NCBI RefSeq assembly: GCF_902686445.1
Contig: NC_062214.1
Coordinates: 54,161,177-54,225,176 of the forward strand
DNA: 64,000 bases
Direction of reading: 5' to 3'
From: Sciurus carolinensis
Lineage: Eukaryota; Chordata; Mammalia; Rodentia; Sciuridae
Part shown: positions 22,649 to 33,927 of the stretch, one piece after another
How the letters are laid out: each line of letters begins with the position of its first letter
Numbering within the stretch: position 1 is the stretch's first letter
The notes under the pieces: model-generated
Told to the model about the DNA's origin: nothing
Seen by the model: the letters and a program-made list of their open reading frames with translations, nothing else
The model's database searches: none
Program-made: the position numbers and the translations under genes

Positions 22649-22847
22649 CTCTGAAGTCGCGGCACTGAAACCATGTAGCACTTTTACTTTATTTATTAGC
22701 TATAGCATTCTGTCTCATCTCACTTTTTCTTTGACCTTCTCTTTGAGCAGGCATCATGACATTTATCATGAATTTACTTCCTCCCAAGAATTTGGACTGC
22801 CCATCAAGATTGTTGCTACACACAATTGCCTTTGTATCTCTGTATGA

Positions 22848-22853
22848 AATAAA
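22848..22853 (+). terminator. IQGAP1: Probable distal IQGAP1 poly(A) signal
   Basis: AATAAA in 'gaaataaaaggtc', followed by a T/GT-rich stretch. It resembles the end of the human mRNA as I recall it. Confidence 0.65.
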
Positions 22854-23080
22854 AGGTCATTTGTTCCTGTTTATGTTTATTTTTCTCAGTTTCATTGTTA
22901 GCAGTTCCTGCTAAACAGTGTTAACTAGGGTGAGATTTAATAATTAAAAACCACAACAAAAACAACCCCTCTTTATAGTATTTTAAAGGAGCAAGCACCA
23001 ACTCTGCTATCAAATCACAGAATCCCACCCTGGCCTCTGATCCCCCAGGGATATTGTGTGGGTGAACTACATCCCTAGAT

Positions 23081-23180
23081 TTTTTTTTTTTTTTTTTTTT
23101 TTTTTTGAGATAGGGTCTCACTAAGTTGCCAAAGCAGGCTTTGCCTCAGCCTCCCCAGTAGATGGGATTATAGTCATGTG
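23081..23180 (-). mobile_element. B1 monomer SINE
   Basis: Long T leader, then reverse B1. Short flank repeat ctagattt at both ends. Confidence 0.83.
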
Positions 23181-23197
23181 CTAGATTTCAAAGTAAA

Positions 23198-23412
23198 TGT
23201 TTTTCTTTGCTGTACTAGGGATTGAACCAAGGACTTCACACATGCTAAGCAAGCACTCTACCACTGAGCTTCATCCCCAGCCCTTTTTATTTTTTTATTT
23301 TGAGATGGGGGTCTTACAAACTTACCCAACCTGGCCTCGAACTTGGATTCACCTGCCTTTGCACACCCTAGTAACTGGGATTTTCAGGTATATGGACCAC
23401 AATGCTCAGCTC
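23198..23412 (-). mobile_element. B1-ID dimer SINE
   Basis: Reverse dimer: 'gattgaaccaaggacttcac', then 'ggcctcgaacttggattcac'. Confidence 0.88.
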
Positions 23413-23459
23413 CTTAAGTGATTTTTAATGTGCAAATTTAGCCTTTTAAAATTTATTAT

Positions 23460-23646
23460 AGCCAGCTCCAGTGCATGCCTGCAATCCAGCAGCTTGGAAG
23501 CCTGAGGCAGCCTCAGCAACTTAGTGAGGCACTAAGCAACTCAGTGAGATCCTGTCTCTAAATAAAATACAAAAAGGGCTTAGGATGTGGCTCAGTGATT
23601 GAGTGCCCCTGAGTTCAATCCCTGGTACCGCACCCCCCCAAAAAAA
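23460..23646 (+). mobile_element. B1-ID dimer SINE
   Basis: Dimer with a deletion in the B1 half; ends 'ttcaatccctggtaccg' and a C7/A7 run. Confidence 0.87.
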
Positions 23647-23684
23647 TATTATTACACTCAATGTAGCCTTAAAAGAAATGTTGG

Positions 23685-23812
23685 GAGCTGGGATTGTTGT
23701 TCAGTGGTAGAGCACTTGTCTGGCATGTGTGAGGCACTGGTTTAAATTCTCAGCACCACATATAAATAAGTAAAATAAAAGTCCATTGACAACTAAAAAA
23801 GGTATTAAAAAA
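23685..23812 (+). mobile_element. ID SINE with 3' tail
   Basis: ID plus the tail 'gtccattgacaactaaa'. Confidence 0.87.
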
Positions 23813-23890
23813 AATGTGGGGAGCAAAATAATGCCAGTTAAATTCTGATTGACTAATTAATGACTGGAGGTTTAAACTGCAGCAACATTT

Positions 23891-24093
23891 TACTTTTTTG
23901 CAGGTAGTAGGGATTAAACCCAGGGTGCTCTACCAATGAGTTACATTCCTCCATCCCCACCTTTTTTTAGATTTTATTTTTATTTTGAGACAGGTTCTTG
24001 CTAAATTGCCTAGGCTGGCCTTGAATTAGCAATCTTCCTGCCTCAGTCTCCTGAGTAGCTGGGATTACAGGCCTGTGCCATCATGCCCACCTT
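23891..24093 (-). mobile_element. B1-ID dimer SINE
   Basis: Reverse dimer ending 'cctgtgccatcatgccc'. Confidence 0.87.
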
Positions 24094-24527
24094 ACATTAT
24101 TTACAGGTGGCAGTACACCAGGTGTTGAGCAAGTGTAGTGTGCTCTTCTGGGTATACACTACTATGTTCTACTCTGTGTTCCTAAGTGCAAGTCACCAGA
24201 GAAGACTGGGGGAAGTTGGCTACAGAAAAAGTAAATAGCAATAATAAAAGGAAAAGGTGGCAACCTTACATAAAAATGCATATATGTAAGCATCTCGTTG
24301 TCTTTGAACACTGGCCAAACTGTTGGAAAATTAGTATGAAATTAGAAATGGAATAGCTTTAAGCTGGCATACATGAAAAATTGGGAGGTGGATGGTTTGT
24401 GTAAGTGGCTAGCAATGGCCCCCGATGTCTCTGAGGAAGAGCTTGACTTTCCTGGCAGGGAGACCTTGTGGAATTTATCCCGATCTTCAGTTTTCTCATT
24501 CTGTAACAGATGGTGCTGCATGGTAGG
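24094..24527 (+). other. Intergenic, nothing recognised
   Basis: No repeat or exon-like segment identified. Confidence 0.5.
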
Positions 24528-24627
24528 TTTTTTGTTTGTTTTTAATTTATATGTAGTGCTGAGAATTGAACCCAGGACCTCACACATGCTAGGTAAGTGC
24601 TGTACCACTGAGCCACAACCCCAGCCC
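24528..24627 (-). mobile_element. ID SINE
   Basis: Reverse ID flanked by tggtaggttt on both sides. Confidence 0.9.
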
Positions 24628-25127
24628 CTGCGTGGTAGGTTTGTTATTGAAAACTCAAGTAGATTATAAAGACTTGTGCTCTACATTTTCCTTCAAGGGA
24701 GTGAGAAAAAAGGTGTTTATCGAGGGCTAACATTCGATAAGGAAAATGACTGGGATGATCAAAGGAGGAAGATTTCACAGAACCTGGGAGTGATGCTGGT
24801 AAAGGAAGTGAAGATCAGGGCATGCGGGCCGCCCAGAGCCGTCACAACAATGCTGGTTGCACTATTTTTGCCCATTTAACTCTGAAAACAATTTGGGAAA
24901 ACTTACATGTTCTCTACACATTTTAAGTTTAAAAAAAAAAAATGCTTATAAAGTGTATCATTGCCAACATATTAGAAATTTTGAGACAAAAATTACTCCA
25001 AAGTATGAAATGGAGCCCACCATTATCCATTTTAAAAGGTTCATAAACAAAGCTCTTGGTTAATTAGAAATTTTGCACCGTTTTAAACTCATGTTTCTAT
25101 TCCACTATCCTCACACTTTTATACTAA
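24628..25127 (+). other. Intergenic, unassigned
   Basis: A 67-codon open frame at 24676-24879 has no recognisable domain. I cannot assign the segment. Confidence 0.4.
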
Positions 25128-25207
25128 TGTTTTGGTACTGGAGATTGAACTCAGGTCCTTGAGCAAGTAGGCAAGCACTTTACCACTGAGCTACATTCCC
25201 AACCCCC
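25128..25207 (-). mobile_element. ID SINE
   Basis: 'ggtactggagattgaactc' to 'gagctacattcccaacccc'. Confidence 0.85.
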
Positions 25208-25453
25208 GAATGTAATGTGTTAAAATATTTCTGATCATCCTGTCATAATTACTAAAAAATTATTTTCTGTGCTCATAAGGCTACTAACTCAGCCAGAAAA
25301 ATATCTTACATCATTACCATTATTGTTAGTGCACCTTTGATCATAGTAAGAGTGTGTATTGTCTTAACAAAGGACTCTAAGAGGTATTTGGAATTCATTT
25401 TTTGAGATAAATGAGGGTTTTCCAAAAAATGAAAATTTTTTTAAATGAAGGTT

Positions 25454-25653
25454 TAAGCCAGATGTAGTGGCACAGGCCTATAATCCCAACAACTTGCATC
25501 CCAAGTTCGAGGCCAGTCTCAACAACTTGGCAAGAAAAGAAATTGTTAAAAAGAACTGGAGGACTGGGATTGTGACTCAGTGATGGAGCACTTGCTTAGC
25601 ATGTGTGAGGCCCTGGGTTCAATTCCCAGTACTGCAAAAAAAAAAAAAAAAAG
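25454..25653 (+). mobile_element. B1-ID dimer SINE
   Basis: Shortened B1 half to about 25545, then a complete ID and A17. Confidence 0.87.
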
Positions 25654-25918
25654 ATTTAATAAATTCGTGGATAAATATATTCTTGCTAGAATGAGATAGG
25701 GCTTACGACCAGTGCTCTTCCAATTTTTCATGTTTATAAATATAAGCCCTGAGGAACACTGAGGTATTGGTGTTTTATTAGAGCAATGTTACTTATTAAG
25801 ATTCCTTAGACCAAATAAACCTCAGTGGCTTATAACAACAACAACAATAAATACAGCCTGATTAGAACTCCCAATTTAGTTGACCACAAAAAAAAAATAA
25901 AAAAAATTTTAAAAAAAT

Positions 25919-26010
25919 GAAGACTTGGGGTATAGTTCTGTGGCACAGTGCTTGCCTAACACAAGTGAGGCCTTGGGTTCTATCCCTAGTACCACAAAGG
26001 AGAAAGAAAA
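25919..26010 (+). mobile_element. ID SINE
   Basis: 'ggcacagtgcttgcctaac' to 'ttctatccctagtacc'. Confidence 0.82.
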
Positions 26011-26114
26011 TGACCAGATTTGGAAAAGGAATTATTAGCCAGTCATTAGCCAGGAAATCTACTTTCCTGGAACTTGAGAAGTAGACGAGGGTCTTGTCCA
26101 AGACTTTTAAAAAA

Positions 26115-26279
26115 GATTTTTGAGGAGAGGGTACTGGAGACTGAACCTAGGGGCACTTTGTCACTGAGCTACATCCCCTTTTTTTATTTTGAGACCGTCT
26201 TTCTAAGTTGCTGAGGCTAACCTCCTGCCCCGCCTCCAGAACTGCTGAGATTATGGGTATGTGCTACCATGCTTGGCAG
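26115..26279 (-). mobile_element. B1-ID dimer SINE
   Basis: Reverse dimer, both halves shortened. Confidence 0.82.
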
Positions 26280-26439
26280 AAAATGGCAGCTATGAATCTT
26301 ACGTGAGGAAAACATTTTTGATAATCTTGTCATACTAATTGGTAACTAAAAATTAGTTACTTTTGATTTAAAGGCAGCTCCTTTAATACATTATGCTAAT
26401 GTTGCTTTGGGAAAATGAAAATAATATTCCTTTGGCACT

Positions 26440-26640
26440 ATGCTTTTTAACTTTTTTTTTTTTTTAACTAATAAACACAGAGGGAACAGTATAATGAACT
26501 CCCATGTGTCCACCATCCAGCTTCAACAATTGTCAACACATGGTCAAATTTGTTTCACTTCTACTTCTGCCTATACCACCCTCAGGTTATTTTGACAATT
26601 CCAGCTATAATATCATTTTAACCATAAATACTTCAGTAGG
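26440..26640. mobile_element. Old LINE-type repeat fragment, family unsure
   Basis: 'cccatgtgtccaccatccag' followed by 'cttcaacaattgtcaacaca' is a familiar dispersed phrase in mammals. Related text occurs at 11.46 kb and 51.25 kb. Confidence 0.45.
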
Positions 26641-26675
26641 TATTTCAAACATTGTTTCTTGATGGGGTTAATTTT

Positions 26676-26790
26676 GCCTGTAATCCCAGCAACTCTGGAG
26701 GCTGAAGCAGGAAGATGACCAGTCTCTGTAACTTAGGGAGATCCTTAGCAGCTTAACAAGACTCTGACTTGAAATTAAAAAAAAAAAGAC
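26676..26790 (+). mobile_element. B1 monomer SINE
   Basis: 'gcctgtaatcccagcaactc' to a short A run. Confidence 0.78.
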
Positions 26791-26794
26791 CAGT

Positions 26795-26990
26795 TTTGTT
26801 CCCCAAGAGACATCTGGCAATGTTTGGAGATAGCTTTTACTGGTCTGACAAAGGAGTGCTACTAGCTAGCATACCTAGTGGGTAGAGGGTTTAGGGGTGA
26901 TGCTGAACATTTTAGAGTACAACAGGACAGCACCCCAGAGCAACAATTATCCAGCCTAAAATATTAGTAGTGGCTGGGGTTGAAGCTCCA
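26795..26990 (+). mobile_element. MER20 (hAT-Charlie) DNA transposon
   Basis: 'gacatctggcaatgtttgga', 'gtgctactagctagcatacc', 'tagtgggtagagggtttagg' and 'caattatccagcctaaaata' follow the MER20 consensus in order. Confidence 0.8.
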
Positions 26991-27030
26991 CTCTATAGAT
27001 AAAGGGGGGAAATCCCCACACTATTATACA

Positions 27031-27032
<2 letters not shown>

Positions 27033-27073
<41 letters not shown>
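27033..27073 (+). repeat. Poly(A) tract of about 40
   Basis: Near-uninterrupted A run after 'tattatacactt'. It may be the tail of a SINE whose body has decayed. Confidence 0.8.
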
Positions 27074-27075
<2 letters not shown>

Positions 27076-27145
27076 TTAAAATATCAAACATGAAGTCAGT
27101 GTTGAGATTTTCATTTGTTATTGTTTAAATGGTTTGTAATCTTTA

Positions 27146-27352
27146 TTTATTTGCAGCACTAAGGATTGAACTCAGGGACACTCTACCACTGAACCACATC
27201 CCCATCCACCACCACCACCACCATTTTTTTTTTTTTTTTTTTTCTTTTGAGACGGGGTTTCGGTAAATTGCTGAGGCTGGCCTCAAACTTGAGATCCTTT
27301 GCTCAGTTTCCCAGGTTGCTGGGATTACAGGCATGCACCACTGCACTAAGCA
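27146..27352 (-). mobile_element. B1-ID dimer SINE with (CCA)n
   Basis: Reverse dimer with (CCA)5 and a T tract between halves. Confidence 0.87.
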
Positions 27353-27666
27353 ACTTTATATGTTTGAATCAGGTACCCAATAAGTTCCACACACTATACT
27401 TAGTTGAAAGGTCTCTTAAATTTTTTAATCTATAAATTCTCCCTCTTTTTACTTCCAATTTATTTGATGTTGATCCTATAGAATCACATTCTGGGTCTTT
27501 TATTGTATCCTTGTACATCAGACCCAGTTTCAACCTTTTGGCAAGAATATTTCAGAATTCCCATTACATCACATCAGGGCCTTATTTTTTGTAATGTAAA
27601 GACCGATCATTGGATTTAGATGTTGCCAGTTTGACCTGACCTGCTCATTATAAAGCTTCCCATCAG

Positions 27667-27760
27667 AGCTGGGGCTGTAACTCAGTAGTTGAGTGCCTGC
27701 CTGCATAGTATGTACGAAGCACTGGGTTTGATATCCCAGTACTGCAAAATAAGGGGAAAA
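27667..27760 (+). mobile_element. ID SINE
   Basis: ID flanked by similar 'cccatcag' / 'tccatcag'. Confidence 0.85.
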
Positions 27761-27957
27761 TATTTTCCATCAGCTTTTCATCATATATCAAATGGATTCA
27801 GAAAATAACCATCTAGATTTCTTATTTCATCAGGGTTTGCAAAGTAGTGAAACCCTATCATTCCTTCTTCATTGATCAGAAATCTTTTTTAAAAAGAACC
27901 TTCCTCTCATCACCTATTTCATTACCTTCTGAAACGTCCATATAGAAAGAGATGGCA

Positions 27958-28032
27958 GGGCTGGGGATATAGTTCAGTTGGTAGAGTGTTTGCCTCACAA
28001 GCATAAGGCCCTGGGTTCAATCCCCAGCACTG

Positions 28033-28064
<32 letters not shown>
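27958..28064 (+). mobile_element. ID SINE, 'cagttggtagagtg' subtype
   Basis: Nearly consensus ID with a pure A tail of over 30, flanked by gagatggca / aagatggca. The long pure tail suggests a recent insertion. Confidence 0.92.
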
Positions 28065-28065
<1 letters not shown>

Positions 28066-28566
28066 TGGCAAATATTTGATTATCTTTATTTAGCAGTTTC
28101 AGAATAAGCTGGTTCCCTAGCATCCATTTTCCAAAGGTAACCAATGAGGTTTTGGTTTTTAAAAATAAATAGGAGCTCCCAGACTTTTAATATATTTGAT
28201 GTCTTTCTATTTTTTAATCCATGTCATATATATACATATGTGCATATATACATATATATGCTTGTTTGTTTATATTAAAGATATTTTTTTCAATGTTCAA
28301 ATTGTACTCTTTTGGGCCAGTAAAAATACCTACATGATGACTCTTGAGTCCTTTATACCTGACCCTGGGAATCTTAGTTCCCTTCTTTTCTAATATAAGA
28401 GGTTCCAGCTTATCTGGTTATATTTCTCACCCAGACCTAGAATCAGTCATTTCTCTGAGGAGCAGTGATTACTGTTAGTAGGAAATACTATTCAAAGAAT
28501 ATAGAAGGTGCTCCTTGCACTCAATTTTGGACATTGTTTCTAAGCTTTTTCCTTGGGAAAAAAAAT
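28065..28566 (+). other. Intergenic, AT-rich, nothing recognised
   Basis: Contains a TATA/CATA-rich patch at about 28228-28260. No gene or repeat family is recognised. Confidence 0.45.
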
Positions 28567-28763
28567 TAGGAACTGGGCACAGGGGCACTCACATTTAATC
28601 CTATCAATTTGGGAGGCTGAGGCAGGAGGATCTCAAATTTGAGGCCAGCCTCAGCAAATTAATGAGACCCTTTTTCAAAATAAAAAATAAGGGCTAGGGA
28701 TGTAGCTCTGTGGTAGAACACCCCCAGATCCAATCCCCAGTACTATTCCTGAGGAGGAAAAAA
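28567..28763 (+). mobile_element. B1-ID dimer SINE
   Basis: 'actgggcacaggggcactc' to 'tccaatccccagtact'. Confidence 0.86.
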
Positions 28764-29015
28764 ATCAATATATTCAACTCATTGAAAGTGGGGGGAAAAG
28801 CCTTAATTGGTAGTTTTGCCAAGCTGATTTCAAGTTACCAAACTAATCACTTTGTTCACTGAGGGTAGAGTTAGGAAGAGATGCTGGTGTGTTTTCCAGA
28901 GGTAGTAAACCACTGGTTTTATTTGAAGAATAAAGGGGATCAATTGATAAATTAGTTTAAAGAGCAAGAAAAGTTCAGACTAGACTGAACCTGTGGATTT
29001 TAGAAATGTGGATGA

Positions 29016-29207
29016 TGGCCAGGTGTGGCAGCACACACCTGGAATCCCAGTGACTCAGGAGGCTGAGGCAGGAGGATTGCATGTTACAGGCCAACCTTAG
29101 CAACTTATAGAGACCTTTTCTCAATGAAAAACAAAGAGGGCTGCAGATGTAGTTCAGAGGTAGAGCATCCCTGGGTTCAATCCCTCGTAACATACACACT
29201 ACACACT

Positions 29208-29251
<44 letters not shown>
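29016..29251 (+). mobile_element. B1-ID dimer SINE with (CA)n tail
   Basis: Dimer whose 3' end has become about 40 bp of CA repeat (29211-29251). Confidence 0.88.
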
Positions 29252-29254
<3 letters not shown>

Positions 29255-29969
29255 GTGGGGTTGGGGAGTCTAGACTCAAGTCAGATTATACTGTACAGCT
29301 TATATTGGTCCCTTGGGATTCACTCTCTATACTAACCCCACCTCTGCCCCCGGAAGTTGGCCAGGACAATGCATCACTGTCTCTCTACAGTTTTCAATAG
29401 GTTTGGCCAGTGGGAGGCACCACCAAGAGACTGGAGTGGGTTAGGACTTGTTCTGCCAGGTCTCTGAATTGACTATCTTTCTCTACCAAAAGCTGTGACT
29501 CCTATGGCTCCTACAGGCAGCTCCTTCCAAACAATTACTTCTCCTCTTGGCACCAAGCAATCCCCCACAAGTCCCCTCAGGCCTTCAGAGCTAATGATTC
29601 CTGCTGTAACTAGCCCCAAGGGGTACTGTGTTGTTCCTAATCCCTGTCCTATCTCTTAATTAACTTCTCTTCAAATTACTGAGTTTGAGTGTGCCGTTTT
29701 CTGCTGGGACCATGACTGATACACAGTTGACCAATTAAGGTCTCAATTAGCAAGAGATTTGGTGGGCTGAGTTGTGTTTTTGGATGCAAAGGAGTAAATT
29801 CTAAAGATTTTTAGGAAACAGAATTATTTACTGGATGTTGGAAGAAGATTATGGAACACTGCAACAGTGGGCAAGCAAACGTTGCTCAGGAACTACTGTA
29901 TGACCAAAAAAACTGGGAAAGTGCTATATTCCTTCATTGAAGGTCACATCACATATTAAAAAGCTTTGA
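29252..29969. other. Intergenic, possible old repeat at 29290-29730
   Basis: 'gagtttgagtgtgccgtttt' and 'gggaccatgactgatacaca' recall the end of an old dispersed mammalian repeat. The family is not known to me. Confidence 0.35.
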
Positions 29970-30122
29970 GGCCTGGGGTTGTAGCTCAGTGTACAGCGCT
30001 TGCCTAGCATGTGCAAGGCACTGGGTTTGTTCCTCAGCATAAACATAAATAAATAAAGGTATTGTGTCCATGTACAACTTAAAACAACAACAACAACAAC
30101 AAAAATAAAATAAAATAAAATA
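29970..30122 (+). mobile_element. ID SINE with 3' tail
   Basis: ID, then 'aaaggtattgtgtccatgta' and (AAC)n. Confidence 0.88.
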
Positions 30123-30137
30123 AGAAGCAGCAGCTTT

Positions 30138-30364
30138 GATCTGGGCGTGGTGGTGCCTGCCTGTAATCCCAGCAATTTAGGAGGTTGAGGCAGGAGGATC
30201 ACAAGTTCCAGGCAGCTTCAGCAATTCAGCAAGGCCCTACTCAACTTACCAAGACCCTGTCTCAAAATAAAATAAAGGGTTGGGAATGTAGCACACTGGT
30301 AGAACATCCTGGGTTCAATCCCCAGGACCCATCCCCCACCAAAAAAAGAAAAGAAAAGAAAAGG
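30138..30364 (+). mobile_element. B1-ID dimer SINE
   Basis: Full dimer ending in (AAAAG)n. Confidence 0.9.
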
Positions 30365-30794
30365 GAAGGAAGCAGCAGCAGCATCTCAGAGAAGCCCTAC
30401 TGGGGAGAAACCTGCTGAACTTCTTGTTACCTAAGCTTTCCCAAATGTATTTGACCACACAATCCCATCCCTCTTCCTCTTCTAGAAGCTTCCTGTTAGC
30501 TATCAACACTGAGGATCAATGGGGTGACAGGTGTTACAACCAGATCTCCCTCACATCCTTCCTATTAGAGATCAGTGAAACGCATGTTCCAGTGAACCAA
30601 TTCTGAAATATGGAGAAAGAGGAGGCTAGAACAGAATGTAACTCTAGGCGTTCAATAAATGGTAAATATTACTTAGTAAACAGAAAAGCAAAAATGTGCA
30701 TTTGTGTGTTACATTTGCTTAGAACTTTGGACTCTGTTCTACAATTCTACTTTTGTAAATTTGTTAATTTGTTAATTTTTTTTTTTTTTTTTTT

Positions 30795-30880
30795 GAGGGG
30801 TGCTGGGAATGTGGCTCAGTGACAGAGTGTTTGCTTACCATGCATGAGGCCCTGGATTCTATCCCCAACACCACGAACAA
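30795..30880 (+). mobile_element. ID SINE
   Basis: 'ggctcagtgacagagtgttt' to 'ctatccccaacacc', preceded by a T tract. Confidence 0.82.
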
Positions 30881-30993
30881 TGTATAAAGAAACCCTTTTG
30901 GTCTTAAATTGCAGATACTGATTAGGTCTAGTTTTTATCCATACTTGTCTAGAAAATAGTTTTGATATGAATGTATAAGAAAGCGTACTTCCT

Positions 30994-31178
30994 TGCTGGG
31001 CATGGTGGCACACACCTGAAATCCCAATGGCTTGAGAAGTTGAGGCAGGAGGATCAAAGGTTCAAAACCAGCCTCAGTAACTTAGCGAGCCCCTGTCTCT
31101 AAATAAAATCATAAAAGGGCTAGGCTGTGTCTCAGTGGGTAAAGCACCCCTGGGTTCAATCCCCAGTACCAAAAAAAA
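30994..31178 (+). mobile_element. B1-ID dimer SINE
   Basis: Full dimer with imperfect flanks (aagcgtacttcct / aagtatgcttcat). Confidence 0.9.
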
Positions 31179-31348
31179 GTATGCTTCATATGTTTATTGT
31201 CCTTGCTCCTAGCCACTGGCCATTGTCATTAGAAAAACACATTTCCAATTCCTGTAGGTATAGAGGCATAGAAATCTGAACAGTAGAGGCACAATCTGAA
31301 GATAAGGGAGAAAGGATGGAGAGGTGGGAATTAAAGAATAGCTCCTCC

Positions 31349-31555
31349 CAGCCAGGTGCAGTGATGCACACCTGTAATCCAAGTAACTTGGGAGGCAGAG
31401 GCAGGAAGTTAAGTTTGAAACCAGCCTCAGCAACTTAGCAAGATCCTATATCAAAACAACAACAAAAAACAAACAAACAAACAAACAAATTCAAAGGACT
31501 GGGGATATGGCTGCGTGGTAATGTGCTCCTGCTTTAATCCCCAGTACCACACCCT

Positions 31556-31599
<44 letters not shown>
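31349..31599 (+). mobile_element. B1-ID dimer SINE with (CA)n tail
   Basis: Linker of (AAAC)n and about 43 bp of CA repeat at 31557-31599. Confidence 0.88.
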
Positions 31600-31602
<3 letters not shown>

Positions 31603-31914
31603 TTCTAGGCAGACAATTTAGGAAAATGCTGGATCACAGAATGCCGCCCTCCACCTTCTCTATTTTGACTTTCCTCTGCTGCAACAACAGAACCGACTTG
31701 TTAATATCTTGATATACAGTAACAACACTGCAAAATAACCAAGGGCAAGACACACATTATTTACAAAGTAACAGTAATTAAACTAACAGCAGAGAAGAAG
31801 CCAGAACAAAAATAAACTATAACTTCTGAGTTTAACCTGAAAATAACTGCTACAGAAATGGAGAAATTGTCTTGCACTCTTTATCAAGAATGAAAAGGGA
31901 TCAGAACAACTTAG
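31600..31914 (+). other. Intergenic, nothing recognised
   Basis: A-rich sequence; no element boundary seen. Confidence 0.45.
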
Positions 31915-32230
31915 ACTTAAAATCAGCAAACTAGTTAGTGGACCAAATTTGCCTCTCTGACATTCTAAATAAAGTTTTATTAGAATACAAACACATCCAT
32001 TTATTTATGTTATTATCTATGTCTGCTTTCATGTGACAATGGCAAAGGTGAGTAGTTATAGGGAAACAAGATCATTTTATCTGCAAAAATCATTTACTAT
32101 ATAATCCTTCCCAGAAAAAAAAAAAAAAAAAAAAAAAAAAAGGAGCTCCTTGGTAAATCTTCCCTGTGTTTAATCCCCAGCACCATAAAAGAAAAGATAA
32201 AGAAAAAAAGTTGACCAGCCCCTACTTAGA
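31915..32230 (+). mobile_element. Old hAT-like DNA transposon fragment, split by a SINE remnant
   Basis: 'gaccaaatttgcctctctg', 'aataaagttttattagaata', 'ctatgtctgctttcatgtg', then 'tttactatataatccttccc' and 'aagttgaccagcccctac' follow a familiar nonautonomous DNA-transposon pattern. An A-rich SINE remnant lies at about 32118-32205. Confidence 0.6.
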
Positions 32231-32536
32231 CAAAGGATACAGTTGAGTATAAATTTCCAGAATTTCCTTTCTATTCCTCAGAGGGGAATGCCCCAGGCAG
32301 TAGTGCTATGATCAGCAAAAAAAAAAATCTCTCAGGTTTTGAATTCTACCCTCCACCAGAGCAGCCAATCAATACCTGAAAACAACTAAGTTTATAGTAG
32401 TACTATTAAGGAAATCATTCTGTTACTCTGCAAGCCAAGTCATCTGGGTTCTAATTCAGAAACAAGGAACTTGATCCAATCCTAAAATTCATGATGCGTC
32501 TTTCTTGTGCAATTTCTCCTTGTCTATGTCTTAACT

Positions 32537-32625
32537 TTTTAAAATTTATTTACTTTGGCAGTACTGGGGATGGAACCCAGGGCCTCATGCATGTTAGGCA
32601 AGACCTCTACCACTGATTTCCAGTG
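32537..32625 (-). mobile_element. ID SINE
   Basis: 'ggcagtactggggatggaac' to 'ctctaccactg', with the end disrupted. Confidence 0.8.
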
Positions 32626-32639
32626 CTCTACCTCTGACC

Positions 32640-33275
32640 CTGTGCCTTAGTTTTTAATTTCTGTCCAGGTAGAGGCCTCCCAGTGACAGGCCCACTCAGT
32701 CATGGCCCACCCCAAGATGGCTCCTCCTCTCTCCCCCCATCTCATCTCCAGCAGCATCCAGGCCAATAGTAATCGACAAAGTAGAACACAAAAGACCAAA
32801 CCAAAGATGAAGGGGAAAAGGTAAGAAGCTGCAAGCTGATTTACACCAAAGGAATACAGAAAGAGAACCAGAGGAACCCAGATTCAGGAGTCGCAGGGTT
32901 GAAAACACATAGATTGATTGGAGGTATGTGTGAGGAGAAGTTAGGTGTCCAGATCCCCTCTCCAACGGTACAAACCAGGTGACCACCCTTTTCTCTCTGG
33001 CAGTAGGCAGGAGGTCAACTCTGGGGAATTTTGGCCAGAAAGGACTTCAAGTGAGACAGCAAAAGCTTAGAGTGAGGGAATTAGGAGAAAGTCTATACAT
33101 CAAACAGCAAGACCTTCAATTTTTCTTTTCTCTTTCTTGCAGCACCTAGACCACGAGCAGCCAGGCTTATTCTCCTAGGTAGTAGATTAGATGGTATTCA
33201 GGCAGGGAAAGCCGACCTGCCCAAGGGGAAAAAACAAACACACAAACAAGAATAAGCAAACAAGCAAATGAAGAA
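32640..33275 (-). other. Unresolved stretch with LTR-like look
   Basis: On the - strand it is pyrimidine-rich and contains 'gaataagcctggctgctcg' and 'taagcttttgctgtctcact', a tone seen in retroviral R-U5 regions. I found no paired LTR, primer-binding site or internal genes. It may equally be unique sequence. Confidence 0.25.
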
Positions 33276-33279
33276 ACAG

Positions 33280-33428
33280 GCCACTGGGGAGGTTAGGCAG
33301 GAGGATTGAAAGTTCAAAGCCAGTCTCAGCAACATAGCAAGACCCTGTCTCAAAATAAAATACAAAAATAGGCTGAGCTGTGGCTCAGTGTTTAAGCGCC
33401 CCTGGGTTCAATCCCTTGTACCAAAGAA
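33280..33428 (+). mobile_element. B1-ID dimer SINE, 5'-truncated
   Basis: Starts within the B1 half (gaggttaggcaggaggattg) and ends in the ID half. Confidence 0.85.
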
Positions 33429-33632
33429 AAGGAAACACAGGTCACAAACCAAGAGATATTGATACTTAGGGGACAAAAGTGAAAAAAACTGGGTCTCTAC
33501 TCAATCACACTACTGTGAGGCTCACCAGTCAAGAACTCCCCTTCTCCCAAGGGTATAGCTGATGGTCACACACAGCTGATGGTCAGTTGTTTAGAACTAA
33601 ATGGCATTCTTTATTACTACCCCCCTCCCATT

Positions 33633-33635
<3 letters not shown>

Positions 33636-33687
<52 letters not shown>

Positions 33688-33771
33688 TTTTTGCGGTACT
33701 GGGGATCAAACTCAGGGCCTTGTGCTTGTGAGGCAAACACTCTATCAGCTGAGCTATCTCCTCAGCCCGCC
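33636..33771 (-). mobile_element. ID SINE with (TTTA)n
   Basis: A TTTA array of about 55 bp at the tail side, then reverse ID. Perfect 15-bp duplication ccccctcccatttta at 33621-33635 and 33772-33786. Confidence 0.92.
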
Positions 33772-33927
33772 CCCCCTCCCATTTTAATAGTAATAATACT
33801 TTCTTTTAAAAATGCAGATAGTGTAGGAATATATAAAGTAGAATATAAAAGTTCCCCAGTAGTTTTTATATTTTCAAAGGTAGCATTTGTTAGTCATATG
33901 TTGGTATGCTTATAAATTTTTTCTTAA

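Larger units (their letters stand above)
20606..22872 (+). other. IQGAP1: IQGAP1 3'UTR
   Basis: The untranslated region is placed from the stop codon to just past the last strong AATAAA (22848), about 2.27 kb. A SINE sits at 21098-21285. The end is inferred from signals, not from transcripts. Confidence 0.7.

Noticed and set aside
33601..33915. 104-codon frame with repeated [12 protein letters not shown] peptide
   Set aside because: Translation of a TTTA microsatellite and an ID SINE.
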